A DNA stretch of 64,000 nucleotides from Pseudorhodoferax aquiterrae. GTDB lineage: Bacteria; Pseudomonadota; Gammaproteobacteria; Burkholderiales; Burkholderiaceae_C. Of this stretch, positions 18,382 to 26,798 are shown piece after piece (position 1 is the stretch's first letter; every line of letters starts with the position of its first letter). A model generated the notes under the pieces. The model had not been told where the DNA came from. It made no database searches and was given only the letters and a program-made list of their open reading frames with translations. Made by a program: the position numbers and the translations under genes. The DNA is taken from the NCBI RefSeq assembly GCF_014652235.1, contig NZ_BMYK01000024.1, positions 39,383-103,382 on the forward strand, written 5' to 3'.

Positions 18382-19329
18382 ATGAAGCCCAATGTCGTCA
18401 GTGCCGACGTCCTGTTCGAGGAATTCCGGGCGCTGCTGCGCTGGGAATGGGTGGCCGGCCTGGGCGCCTCCGAGCGGCGCTTCGACGAAATTGCCGTGCG
18501 CGCGGCGCGCTCGGGCGCCGATCTCGTCGGCTACCTGAACTACATCCACCCCTACCGCGTGCAGATCCTGGGCGAGCGCGAGATCGCCTACCTGGTCAAT
18601 GCCACGCCCGAGGATTGCGCGCGCCGCATCGCCCGCATCGTCACGCTGGAGCCGCCCGTGCTGGTGCTGGCCGACGGCCAGTCGGCCCCGCAGGCGCTGC
18701 TGTCCATGTGCGAGCGGGCACAGATCCCGATGTTCGCGACCGAGGAATCCTCGGCCTTCGTCATCGACGTGCTGCGCGCCTACCTGTCCAAGCACTTCGC
18801 CGACCGCACCACCATGCACGGCGTGTTCATGGACATCCTGGGCCTGGGCGTCATGATCACGGGCGAATCGGGCCTGGGCAAGAGCGAACTCGGGCTGGAG
18901 CTGATCTCGCGCGGCAACGGCCTGGTGGCCGACGACGCGGTCGACCTGTACCGCATCAACCAGACCACCATCGAGGGCCGCTGCCCCGAGCTGCTGCAGA
19001 ACCTGCTGGAGGTGCGCGGCATCGGCCTCCTGGACATTCGCGGCATCTTTGGCGAGACCGCCGTGCGCCGCAAGATGCGGCTGAAACTCATCGTGCACCT
19101 GGTGCGCCGCGAGACCATGGAGCGCGAGCACGAGCGGCTGCCCTACGAGCCGCTCACGCAGGACGTGCTGGGCGTGGCCGTGCGCAAGGTCATCATCCAG
19201 GTGGTGGCGGGCCGCAACATCGCCGTGCTCGTGGAAGCGGCCGTGCGCAACACCATCCTGCAGCTGCGCGGCATCGACACCTACCAGGAATTCGTGGAGC
19301 GGCACCGCCGCGCCATGGAAGGCGACTGA
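18382..19329 (+). CDS. hprK: HPr kinase/phosphorylase
   Basis: A 315-residue HprK that phosphorylates and dephosphorylates a serine of HPr. The Walker A is GESGLGKS (161-168), preceded by the catalytic-site histidine in [12 protein letters not shown]; the HprK signature [16 protein letters not shown] and the C-terminal [15 protein letters not shown] follow. The length is normal. It is cotranscribed with ptsN, as in other betaproteobacteria. Confidence 0.96.
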   Translation: MKPNVVSADVLFEEFRALLRWEWVAGLGASERRFDEIAVRAARSGADLVGYLNYIHPYRVQILGEREIAYLVNATPEDCARRIARIVTLEPPVLVLADGQSAPQALLSMCERAQIPMFATEESSAFVIDVLRAYLSKHFADRTTMHGVFMDILGLGVMITGESGLGKSELGLELISRGNGLVADDAVDLYRINQTTIEGRCPELLQNLLEVRGIGLLDIRGIFGETAVRRKMRLKLIVHLVRRETMEREHERLPYEPLTQDVLGVAVRKVIIQVVAGRNIAVLVEAAVRNTILQLRGIDTYQEFVERHRRAMEGD

Positions 19330-19342
19330 AGCGCGCGCTTCA
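19327..19342. repeat. 16-bp perfect palindrome joining the hprK and fur stop codons
   Basis: TGAAGCGCGCGCTTCA is self-complementary; its ends are the TGA stop of hprK and the TCA complement of the fur stop. It might form a cruciform or a weak two-way terminator, but there is no loop and no T-run. Confidence 0.5.
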
Positions 19343-19768
19343 GGCCTTGGCCTGCTTGCCGCCGCAATCGGCGCATAGGCCGTACAGCGACATGGCATGG
19401 TCCTGGATGGTCCAGCCCTTGGCCTTGGCGACGATGGACTGGCGCTTTTCGATCTCGGCGTCAAAGAACTCCTCGACCTTGCCGCACGAGGTGCAGACGA
19501 AGTGGTCGTGGTGCCGGCCTTCGTTGAGCTCGTAGACGGCCTTGCCGGATTCGAAATGGCTGCGCGAGAGGATGCCCGCCTGCTCGAACTGCGTCAGCAC
19601 GCGGTAGACCGTGGCCAGGCCGATGTCCGAGCGCTCCATCAGCAGCACGCGGAACACATCTTCGGCCGTCATGTGGCGCAGCTCGCCCTTCTGGAAGATC
19701 TCCAGGATCTTCAACCGGGGCAGGGTGGCCTTCAGACCGGTGCTCTTGAGTTCGTCGATATTGGACAT
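19340..19768 (-). CDS. fur: Ferric uptake regulator Fur
   Basis: A 142-residue Fur repressor using Fe2+ as corepressor. The winged-helix part contains [16 protein letters not shown] and [20 protein letters not shown]; the metal-binding part has [16 protein letters not shown] with the CxxC pair, and a second CADC near the end, giving a structural zinc site. The ATG at 19768 is chosen from the [13 protein letters not shown] start; the longer upstream ORF is a shadow. It is divergent from bamE, a common betaproteobacterial pair. Confidence 0.97.
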   Translation of the reverse strand: MSNIDELKSTGLKATLPRLKILEIFQKGELRHMTAEDVFRVLLMERSDIGLATVYRVLTQFEQAGILSRSHFESGKAVYELNEGRHHDHFVCTSCGKVEEFFDAEIEKRQSIVAKAKGWTIQDHAMSLYGLCADCGGKQAKA

Positions 19769-19843
19769 GCGCGCTCTGGATGTCGTGGTGGGGCGGCAGA
19801 ATCGCCGCGCCCGGACGGGCAAAGGGGCAAAAAAGGCCGCCGC

Positions 19844-19849
19844 TACAAT
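19844..19849 (+). promoter_or_regulatory. Candidate -10 of bamE
   Basis: TACAAT lies 28 bases before the bamE ATG in the fur-bamE gap. No good -35 is visible in the GC-rich upstream sequence. Confidence 0.4.
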
Positions 19850-19877
19850 CGCGCGATCATAGCGCCGCCCCGTCTCC

Positions 19878-20426
19878 ATGCCCGCTTCCCGTTCGATGCC
19901 CCTGCCCTTCGGCCTGCTGATCCTGTGCTGCGCCGTGCTCGCAGGTTGCAGCACGGTGACCGACGCCACCCGCCGCGCGGCCAATGCCATCGTGCCCTAC
20001 AAGATCGAGATCGTGCAGGGCAATTTCGTCTCCAAGGAGCAGGTCGAGGCGCTCCGGCCGGGCATGTCGCGCGCGCAGGTGCGTGACGTGCTGGGCACGC
20101 CGTTGCTGCAAAGCGTGTTCCATGCCGACCGCTGGGACTACGTGTTCACGATGAAACGCCAGGGTACCGAGCCGCAGGCGCGCCAGCTCACCGTGTTCTT
20201 CAAGGACGACCTGCTCGAACGCACCGAGGGCGATCCCATGCCCAGCGAGACCGAGTTCGTGGCCCTGCTCGGCGCCGAGCGCAAGACCAAGGCCGTGCCG
20301 GTGCTCGAAGCCAGCGAAGACAAGCTCAAGCCCTTCGCGCCCCGCGAGCCGGCCGCCCAGGCCACGCCGCAGCCGGTCGCCCCGCTGCCCTCGTCCTATC
20401 CGCCGCTGGAAACCCCGGCGCGCTGA
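19878..20426 (+). CDS. bamE: Outer-membrane assembly lipoprotein BamE (SmpA/OmlA)
   Basis: A 182-residue lipoprotein of the BAM complex that inserts beta-barrel proteins. The signal peptide ends in lipobox VLAGC with the lipidated Cys24. The SmpA/OmlA domain includes [37 protein letters not shown] and [10 protein letters not shown] Pro/Ala-rich C-terminal tail (about 145-182) is longer than in E. coli BamE (113 residues) but usual in this group. It is divergent from fur and 46 bases upstream of dapB. Confidence 0.95.
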   Translation: MPASRSMPLPFGLLILCCAVLAGCSTVTDATRRAANAIVPYKIEIVQGNFVSKEQVEALRPGMSRAQVRDVLGTPLLQSVFHADRWDYVFTMKRQGTEPQARQLTVFFKDDLLERTEGDPMPSETEFVALLGAERKTKAVPVLEASEDKLKPFAPREPAAQATPQPVAPLPSSYPPLETPAR

Positions 20427-20472
20427 CCGCGCCGGCCTGCGGCGGCATCCGCATCCCTGTCCTGCCATTGCC

Positions 20473-21306
20473 ATGACGCCAACTTCGACCTCTGCCCCGA
20501 CCACGCATGCCGTGGCCATCGCGGGCGCTTCCGGCCGCATGGGCCGCACCCTGATCGAGGCCGTGCTGGCCTCGGGCGACTGCCGCCTGAGCGGCGCGCT
20601 CGACGTCGCCGCCAGCCCAGCCCTGGGCCAGGACGCCGCGGCCTTCCTCGGCAAGCCGGCCGGTGTGGCGATCACGGCCGACCTGGCGCAAGGCCTGCAG
20701 GGCGCCCAGGCGCTGATCGACTTCACCAGGCCCGAGGGCACGCTGGCCCACCTGCGCGCCTGCCGCGCCCAGGGCACCGCGCTGGTGATCGGCACCACGG
20801 GCTTCAGCGAGGCGCAAAAGGCCGAGATCGCCGCGGCGGCGCGCGACATCGCCATCGTCATGGCGCCCAACATGAGCGTGGGCGTCAACGTCACGCTCAG
20901 GCTGCTGCAACTGGCGGCCAAGGCCATGCCCGTGGGTTACGACATCGAGATCGTCGAGACCCACCACCGCCACAAGATCGACGCGCCTTCAGGCACAGCG
21001 CTCAAGATGGGCGAGGTCATCGCCGAGGCCATGGGCCGCGACCTCAAGGAGTGTGCCGTCTACGCCCGTGAAGGCGTGACGGGCGAGCGCGACCCGTCCA
21101 CGATCGGCTTCCAATCGCTGCGCGGTGGTGACGTGGTGGGCGACCACACCGTGCTGTTCGCCGGTACCGGCGAGCGCATCGAGATCACCCACAAGGCCAC
21201 CAGCCGTATGAACTACGCGATCGGCAGCCTGCGGGCCGTGCGTTTCCTGGCTGGCCGCAAGAACGGGCTGTACAGCATGTTCGACGTGCTGGGCCTGAAC
21301 GACTGA
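20473..21306 (+). CDS. dapB: 4-hydroxy-tetrahydrodipicolinate reductase
   Basis: DapB reduces the dihydrodipicolinate intermediate with NAD(P)H in lysine and diaminopimelate synthesis. The 277-residue protein shows the nucleotide-binding [40 protein letters not shown], and the catalytic [15 protein letters not shown]. The first ten or so residues are a Thr/Ser-rich extension before the Rossmann strand. The following exbB-type gene begins 13 bases after the stop. Confidence 0.97.
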   Translation: MTPTSTSAPTTHAVAIAGASGRMGRTLIEAVLASGDCRLSGALDVAASPALGQDAAAFLGKPAGVAITADLAQGLQGAQALIDFTRPEGTLAHLRACRAQGTALVIGTTGFSEAQKAEIAAAARDIAIVMAPNMSVGVNVTLRLLQLAAKAMPVGYDIEIVETHHRHKIDAPSGTALKMGEVIAEAMGRDLKECAVYAREGVTGERDPSTIGFQSLRGGDVVGDHTVLFAGTGERIEITHKATSRMNYAIGSLRAVRFLAGRKNGLYSMFDVLGLND

Positions 21307-21319
21307 TCCGCCAGCGGCG

Positions 21320-21961
21320 ATGAACGCGCTGGACCTGCTGACCGCCGGCGACGCCATCCACCGGCTGGTTGCCTGGCTGCTGCTGGCCATGTCGGTCGCC
21401 AGCTGGGTCGTGATCCTCTACAAGCTGTGGGTGCTGCGCCGCGCCGGCCGCGATGTACTGCGCGGCACGGCCGCGTTCTGGCAGGCGCCCGCACTGGAGG
21501 GCGCGGCCGAGCGCGTGGCCGCCTTCGACCGCGGCGGCCTGCTGCGCCCGCTGCTGGAAGCCACCCAGGCACCGGCCGCCGGCACGCTGGCCGGCACCGG
21601 CCCGCGCGGCCAGCAACTCACGCGGTTGCTGCGCGGCGCCTTGCACCAGGGCACGCAGCGCCTGCAGTTCGGCCAGGTGCTGCTGGCCACGGTGGGGTCC
21701 ACGGCGCCCTTCGTCGGCCTGCTCGGCACCGTCTGGGGCATCTACCACGCCCTGACCGGCATTTCCTCGACCGGTCAGATCACGATCTCGCAGGTGGCGG
21801 GGCCGGTCGGCGAGGCCCTGGTCATGACCGCCGCGGGGCTGGCCGTGGCCATTCCGGCCGTGCTGGCCTACAACTGGTTCGGCCGCAGCATCGCGCGCAT
21901 CGAGGCCGAGCTCGAAGGCTTCGCCTTCGACCTGCGCGACCTGCTGGCGCCGGACGCCTGA
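21320..21961 (+). CDS. exbB: MotA/TolQ/ExbB proton channel family protein
   Basis: A 213-residue protein with one N-terminal and two C-terminal membrane helices in the ExbB/TolQ pattern. The family hallmark ATVGSTAPFVGLLGTVWGIY lies before the second helix, and AVAIPAVLAYNWFGR in the third. With the ExbD protein encoded 3 bases later it forms a proton-driven motor that energises TonB-dependent outer-membrane transport. No tonB is adjacent, so the partner TonB must be elsewhere. Confidence 0.9.
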   Translation: MNALDLLTAGDAIHRLVAWLLLAMSVASWVVILYKLWVLRRAGRDVLRGTAAFWQAPALEGAAERVAAFDRGGLLRPLLEATQAPAAGTLAGTGPRGQQLTRLLRGALHQGTQRLQFGQVLLATVGSTAPFVGLLGTVWGIYHALTGISSTGQITISQVAGPVGEALVMTAAGLAVAIPAVLAYNWFGRSIARIEAELEGFAFDLRDLLAPDA

Positions 21962-21964
21962 GCC

Positions 21965-22387
21965 ATGCCCTTCGGCCGCCTCGAACGCAGGGAAGGCGCC
22001 AAGCCCATGGCCGACATCAACGTCACGCCGCTGGTGGACGTGATGCTGGTGCTGCTGGTGATCTTCATCATCACGGCGCCGCTGATGGCCGGCAGCCTGC
22101 GCATGGACCTGCCGCACAGCGAATCGGCCGAGCCCGGCCTGCCGGCCGAGTCCATCCAGCTGGCGCTGACGCCGGACGGCCAGATCCACCTGGACGAGCG
22201 CCCCGTCACGCCCGAGCAGCTGCGCCAGACGCTGGAGCGCCGCGCCGCGCAGGACCCGGACACCGAAGTGCAGCTGCGCGCCGACGCCCAGGTGCCCTAC
22301 GGCAAGGTGGTCGAGCTCATGGACATGGCGCAGGCGGCCGGCCTGTCGCGCATCGGCTTCGTCGCGGAACGCAAGCCCGCGCGCTGA
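21965..22387 (+). CDS. exbD: ExbD/TolR family biopolymer transport protein
   Basis: A 140-residue protein with the ExbD/TolR layout: short cytoplasmic start (KPMADINVTPLVDVMLVLLV), a single membrane helix containing the proton-carrying aspartate in PLVDVMLVLL, then a periplasmic domain. It is coupled to the exbB gene three bases upstream. ExbD rather than TolR is preferred because no tolA, tolB or pal is near. Confidence 0.9.
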   Translation: MPFGRLERREGAKPMADINVTPLVDVMLVLLVIFIITAPLMAGSLRMDLPHSESAEPGLPAESIQLALTPDGQIHLDERPVTPEQLRQTLERRAAQDPDTEVQLRADAQVPYGKVVELMDMAQAAGLSRIGFVAERKPAR

Positions 22388-22390
22388 ACC

Positions 22391-22396
22391 TAAAAT
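22391..22396 (+). promoter_or_regulatory. Candidate -10 upstream of leuS
   Basis: TAAAAT lies four bases after the exbD stop and 94 bases before the leuS ATG. It would give leuS its own promoter apart from the dapB-exbBD unit. The -35 would fall inside exbD and is not clear. Confidence 0.35.
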
Positions 22397-22489
22397 CCCG
22401 GCGCCCGGCACGGTCTCGCCCGTCCGCCGCCCGTTTCCTGCCCTGTTCTCGCGTGATCGCGCCGTGCGACACGCACAATGCCGCCTCCC

Positions 22490-25198
22490 ATGCAAGACAA
22501 GTACAACCATCTCGAAGTCGAACCCGCCGCCCAGGCGCACTGGCGTGCGCGCGACGCCTACCGCGTGGGCGAGGACGCAGGCCGCCCGAAGTTCTACGCC
22601 TGCTCCATGCTGCCCTACCCCAGCGGCAAGCTGCACATGGGCCACGTGCGCAACTACACGATCAACGACATGCTCACGCGCCAGCTGCGCATGAACGGCC
22701 ACAACGTGCTGATGCCCATGGGCTGGGACGCCTTCGGCCTGCCGGCCGAGAACGCCGCGCTCAAGAACGGCGTGCCGCCGGCGCAGTGGACCTACGACAA
22801 CATCGCCTACATGAAGAAGCAGATGCAGGCGATGGGGCTGGCCATCGACTGGTCGCGCGAAGTCGCCACCTGCGATCCGAGCTACTACAAGTGGAACCAG
22901 TGGCTGTTCCTCAAGATGCTTGAGAAGGGCATCGCCTACCGCAAGACCCAGGTCGTCAACTGGGATCCGGTGGACCAGACCGTCCTGGCCAACGAGCAGG
23001 TCATCGACGGCAAGGGCTGGCGCACGGGCGCCGTGGTCGAGAAGCGCGAGATCCCGGGCTACTACCTCAAGATCACCGACTACGCCGAAGAGCTGCTGGA
23101 CCACGTGCAGAACAAGCTGCCCGGCTGGCCTGAGCGCGTCAAGCTCATGCAGGAGAACTGGATCGGCAAGAGCGAGGGCGTGCGCTTCGCCTTCACGCAC
23201 GCCATCCAGGGCGCCGACGGCCAGTTGATTGGCGGCGGCCGCATGTACGTGTTCACCACGCGGGCCGACACCATCATGGGCGTGACCTTCTGCGCCGTGG
23301 CGCCCGAGCACCCGCTGGCCACGCACGCCGCCGCCAGCAACCCGGCGCTGGCCGATTTCATCGTGCGCTGCAAGCAGGGCGGCACGACCGAAGCCGAGCT
23401 TGCGCTGCGCGAGAAGGAAGGCATGGCCACCGGCCTGTCCGTCGTGCACCCCATCAGCGGCAAGGATGTGCCGCTGTGGGTCGGCAACTACGTGCTGATG
23501 GGCTATGGCGACGGCGCCGTGATGGGCGTGCCCGCGCACGACGAGCGCGACTTCGCGTTCGCGCTCAAGTACGGCCTTGCGATCACGCAGGTCGTGCACG
23601 TGGACGGCGAGCACTACGACTACCACCATTGGCACGACTGGTACGGCGACAAGCAGCGCGGCGTGACCATCAACTCCGACATCTTCAGCGGCCTGGAGTA
23701 CCGCGACGCGGTGGACGCCGTGGCCCGCACATTGGCCGAGAAGGGCCTGGGCGAGAAGAAGACCACCTGGCGGCTGCGCGACTGGGGCGTGAGCCGCCAG
23801 CGTTACTGGGGAACGCCCATCCCCATCATCCACTGCGCAGAGCACGGCGCCGTGCCGGTGCCCGAGAAGGACCTGCCCGTGGTGCTGCCGCAGGACTGCG
23901 TGCCCGACGGCTCGGGCAATCCGCTGCACAAGCACGCCGGCTTCCATGCCGGCGTGACCTGCCCGGTCTGCGGCCAAGCCGCGCGCCGCGAGACCGACAC
24001 CATGGACACCTTCGTGGACTCGTCCTGGTACTTCATGCGCTACTGCGACCCGACGCTGGATGGGGCCATGGTCGGCGAGGGCACGGCCTACTGGATGCGC
24101 GACCAGAGCCTGCCGACCGGCGGCAGCGGCATGGACCAGTACATCGGCGGCATCGAGCACGCCATCCTGCACCTGCTGTACGCACGCTTCTGGACCAAGG
24201 TCATGCGCGACCTGGGCCTCGTGAAGATCGACGAGCCCTTCACCAAGCTGCTCACGCAGGGCATGGTGCTCAACCACATCTACAGCCGGCGCACGGACAA
24301 GGGCGGCAAGGAGTACTTCTGGCCGCACGACGTGGAGCACCAGCTCGACGAAGGCGGCAAGATCGTCGGCGCCAAGCTCAAGAATGCCGTCGGCGAGCTG
24401 CCCGCGGGCACGGTGATCGACTACGAGGGCGTGGGCACCATGTCCAAGTCCAAGAACAACGGTGTCGATCCGCAAGAGCTGATCGAGAAGTACGGTGCCG
24501 ACACGGCCCGCCTGTACACCATGTTCACGGCACCGCCCGAGGCCACGCTGGAGTGGAACGACGCAGCCGTCGAGGGCAGCTACCGCTTCCTGCGCCGCGT
24601 CTGGAACTTCGGCGTCAAGCTGGCCGCCAGCGATTTCTCGACCGCGCTGGACGCTGCGCACGGCGCCACGCGCCTGCAGGACGTGGCCTTCGGCAAGGAG
24701 GCCAAGGCGTTGCGGCTGGAAGTGCACGGCGTGCTCAAGCAGATCGACTACGACTACCAGCGCATGCAGTACAACACCGTGGTGTCCGGTGCCATGAAGC
24801 TGCTCAACGCGCTGGAGAACTTCAAGACCATCGATGCCCCGGGCGCACAGATCGCGCTGGCCGAGGGCTTCGGCATCCTGCTGCGCTGCCTGTACCCCGC
24901 GACGCCGCACATCACGCACGCGCTGTGGACCGAACTGGGCTATGTGCAACGCTTCGGCGAGCTGCTCGACGCGCCATGGCCGCAGGTCGACGCCAGCGCG
25001 CTGGAGCAGGACGAGGTCGAGCTCATGCTGCAGATCAACGGCAAGCTGCGCGGCGCAGTCCGCGTGCCGGCCGGTGCCGACAAGGCCGCCATCGAAGCCG
25101 CCGCACTGGCGCACGAGATGTATGCCAAGTTCGCCGAAGGGGCCACGCCCAAGAAGGTGATCGTGGTGCCGGGCCGTCTCGTCAACGTGGTGCTGTGA
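22490..25198 (+). CDS. leuS: Leucyl-tRNA synthetase
   Basis: The 902-residue class I synthetase charges tRNA-Leu. The HIGH motif is HMGH (49-52) in [15 protein letters not shown], and the KMSKS loop is [10 protein letters not shown]. The inserted editing domain with the [15 protein letters not shown] threonine-rich segment and AHDERDF is present, and the zinc-type region CPVCGQ is visible. The start at [10 protein letters not shown] is preferred; an ATG four codons upstream is equally possible and neither has a Shine-Dalgarno. The stop overlaps lptE (TGATG). Confidence 0.97.
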   Translation: MQDKYNHLEVEPAAQAHWRARDAYRVGEDAGRPKFYACSMLPYPSGKLHMGHVRNYTINDMLTRQLRMNGHNVLMPMGWDAFGLPAENAALKNGVPPAQWTYDNIAYMKKQMQAMGLAIDWSREVATCDPSYYKWNQWLFLKMLEKGIAYRKTQVVNWDPVDQTVLANEQVIDGKGWRTGAVVEKREIPGYYLKITDYAEELLDHVQNKLPGWPERVKLMQENWIGKSEGVRFAFTHAIQGADGQLIGGGRMYVFTTRADTIMGVTFCAVAPEHPLATHAAASNPALADFIVRCKQGGTTEAELALREKEGMATGLSVVHPISGKDVPLWVGNYVLMGYGDGAVMGVPAHDERDFAFALKYGLAITQVVHVDGEHYDYHHWHDWYGDKQRGVTINSDIFSGLEYRDAVDAVARTLAEKGLGEKKTTWRLRDWGVSRQRYWGTPIPIIHCAEHGAVPVPEKDLPVVLPQDCVPDGSGNPLHKHAGFHAGVTCPVCGQAARRETDTMDTFVDSSWYFMRYCDPTLDGAMVGEGTAYWMRDQSLPTGGSGMDQYIGGIEHAILHLLYARFWTKVMRDLGLVKIDEPFTKLLTQGMVLNHIYSRRTDKGGKEYFWPHDVEHQLDEGGKIVGAKLKNAVGELPAGTVIDYEGVGTMSKSKNNGVDPQELIEKYGADTARLYTMFTAPPEATLEWNDAAVEGSYRFLRRVWNFGVKLAASDFSTALDAAHGATRLQDVAFGKEAKALRLEVHGVLKQIDYDYQRMQYNTVVSGAMKLLNALENFKTIDAPGAQIALAEGFGILLRCLYPATPHITHALWTELGYVQRFGELLDAPWPQVDASALEQDEVELMLQINGKLRGAVRVPAGADKAAIEAAALAHEMYAKFAEGATPKKVIVVPGRLVNVVL

Positions 25199-25698
25199 TG
25201 GCCAACCGCCGCAGCTTCCTCGCCGGCGCCGCCGCCCTGCCCCTGGCCGGCTGCGGCTTCCAGCTGCGCCAGCCGCCGGAATTCGCGTTCAAGACCATCT
25301 ACCTGGCCATGCCGCCGAGTTCGCCCATGGGCCTGGAACTGCGCCGCAACCTGATGGGCACGGGCCGCGTGGAGGTCATCACCGACCCCGTGGCCGGCCA
25401 GAAGGCCGACGTGCGGCTGGAGCCGACCATGGACCAGCGCGAACGCGTGGTCGTGGGCCGCACCTCCTCGGGCGAAGTGCGCGAGCTGCAGCTGCGCCTG
25501 CGCTTTCGCTTCCGGCTGCGCAATCTGCAGGGCACGGAGCTGATCCCCGAGGCCGAGATCCTTCAGCAGCGCGAGCTGAGCTTCAACGAGTCCGTGGTCC
25601 TGGCCAAAGACGCTGAAGAGGCCCTGCTCTACCGCAGCATGCAGTCGGACACCGTGCAGCAGATCATGCGGCGTTTGGCCGCGGTCAAGGCGATCTGA
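25198..25698 (+). CDS. lptE: LPS-assembly lipoprotein LptE
   Basis: A 166-residue lipoprotein that plugs the LptD barrel for LPS insertion. It starts [21 protein letters not shown], a lipobox with Cys19, followed by the LptE-type domain (GCGFQLR, KTIYLAMP, SVVLAKDAEEALLYRSMQSD). Start and stop of leuS overlap by one base, the classic leuS-lptE coupling. Normally holA follows directly; here three other genes are interposed. Confidence 0.94.
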   Translation: MANRRSFLAGAAALPLAGCGFQLRQPPEFAFKTIYLAMPPSSPMGLELRRNLMGTGRVEVITDPVAGQKADVRLEPTMDQRERVVVGRTSSGEVRELQLRLRFRFRLRNLQGTELIPEAEILQQRELSFNESVVLAKDAEEALLYRSMQSDTVQQIMRRLAAVKAI

Positions 25699-25712
25699 GG
25701 GCGCGGCGGCCG

Positions 25713-26177
25713 ATGGAGCTCGACCGCACCGACCTGCGCCTGCTGGAACTGCTGCAACGCGACGGCCGCGCCAGCGTGCAATCGCTGTCCGAACAGGTGC
25801 ATCTGTCGGCCCGCGCCACGCTGAACCGCGTGCGCAAGCTCGAGCAGCAGGGCCTCATCGCCGGCTACCGCGCCGTGCTGAACCGCCAGGCCGTGGGCCC
25901 GGCCATCGCCTTCTTCGCCGAGATTGCGCTCAAGGACCAGCGCCAGGCCGCCTCGCGCCGCTTCGAGGCCCGTATGCTGGCCACCCCCCAGGTGGTCGCC
26001 TGCTACCTGCTCAGCGGCCGCTACGACTACCTCGTGCGCATCGCCTGCACCGACCTCGCGCAGTACCAGGGCTTGACCAATGGCTGGCTGGAGGACGCTG
26101 CGCTGGGCATCGAGAAGATCGTGACCAACACCGAACTGCAGACGGTCAAGGAGTTCAGCGGCTTTCCGCTGGCCTGA
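25713..26177 (+). CDS. Lrp/AsnC family transcriptional regulator
   Basis: A 154-residue regulator with an N-terminal winged helix-turn-helix (LDRTDLRLLELLQRDGRASV, QVHLSARATLNRVRKLEQQG) and a C-terminal RAM/AsnC ligand domain (ALKDQ, VVACYLLSGRYDYLVRIACT, TNTELQTVKEFSG). The family senses amino acids. The next plus-strand gene is a fused ornithine aminotransferase / arginine-dihydrolase-like enzyme, so arginine or ornithine is a plausible effector (inference). It lies 14 bases after lptE and may be partly read from that operon. Confidence 0.93.
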   Translation: MELDRTDLRLLELLQRDGRASVQSLSEQVHLSARATLNRVRKLEQQGLIAGYRAVLNRQAVGPAIAFFAEIALKDQRQAASRRFEARMLATPQVVACYLLSGRYDYLVRIACTDLAQYQGLTNGWLEDAALGIEKIVTNTELQTVKEFSGFPLA

Positions 26178-26180
26178 AGT

Positions 26181-26573
26181 TCAGCGCAGCACCCAGCTGC
26201 CGCGCGCCCAGACCCAACCGCGCTCGCCCCAATACCAGTGTCCGCGCACCCAGACATGCGCGGGCGAAGGCGGCGCCGGCACCATCTCGACATAGGGAGC
26301 GGGCATGGGCGGCACGGCCGTGGCCACGTAGCGGCCGCCGATCCAGCGCCAGTTGCCTTCGCGCCAGGCCCAATGGCCAGGCACCCAATGCAGGCCGGGG
26401 CCTGGCGCCGCGGGCACAACTTCCACGAGCGGCGCCGGCACCTCGCGCACGACGGCATGGGGATGCGCCGGCTCTTGCACGACGGTGGTGCAGGCGCCCA
26501 GCAGGGTGCTGGCCGCAAGCAGCGCGGCCAGTGCGCGCCGACGCGAAAAACGGGGCATGGAAACGGTGTGCAT
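26181..26573 (-). CDS. YXWGXW-repeat lipoprotein
   Basis: A 130-residue secreted protein. After a basic start (MPRFSRRRALAALLAAST) comes a lipobox-like LLGAC, then a valine/proline-rich stretch and two tryptophan-rich units, GHWAWREGNWRWIGGRYV and GHWYWGERGWVWARGSWV, typical of the YXWGXW (BcpO-related) repeat family of unknown function. The start at 26573 follows GGAG with 8-base spacing; a second Met five codons on is possible. It reads against the flanking Lrp and aminotransferase genes, with 3 bases to the Lrp stop. Confidence 0.85.
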   Translation of the reverse strand: MHTVSMPRFSRRRALAALLAASTLLGACTTVVQEPAHPHAVVREVPAPLVEVVPAAPGPGLHWVPGHWAWREGNWRWIGGRYVATAVPPMPAPYVEMVPAPPSPAHVWVRGHWYWGERGWVWARGSWVLR

Positions 26574-26679
26574 GGCACGAACTCCGGTGTTGACGATGTC
26601 CCCATCCTCGCCAGCGGCCCGCAGCGTCCGATGACGGCAGGCGCCGCCCGTGTTGCAGCTGTAGCGCCGGGACCGACAC

Positions 26680-26692
26680 TTCCGAATCGGAA
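26680..26692. promoter_or_regulatory. Palindromic operator candidate upstream of the fused arginine/ornithine gene
   Basis: TTCCGA-A-TCGGAA is a perfect 6-1-6 palindrome in the 225-base gap between the YXWGXW gene and the fused enzyme gene, 107 bases before the latter's ATG. The nearby Lrp/AsnC regulator is the obvious candidate to bind. The same gap also holds a TACAGT hexamer at 26768-26773 without a good -35. Confidence 0.4.
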
Positions 26693-26798
26693 ATGAACGC
26701 GTGTCAACTGTGCCGTGCCCGGCAGCGTGCAGGCCTTGCAATCACCGCGGCGGTCGCCTGGTTTTCCTACAGTTTCCGGGACAACAAGGAGAACCGCC

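Noticed and set aside
21185..25114. Minus-strand ORF of about 1300 codons opposite exbBD and leuS
   Set aside because: Same His/Val/Arg-rich shadow composition; the plus-strand genes have full family motifs.
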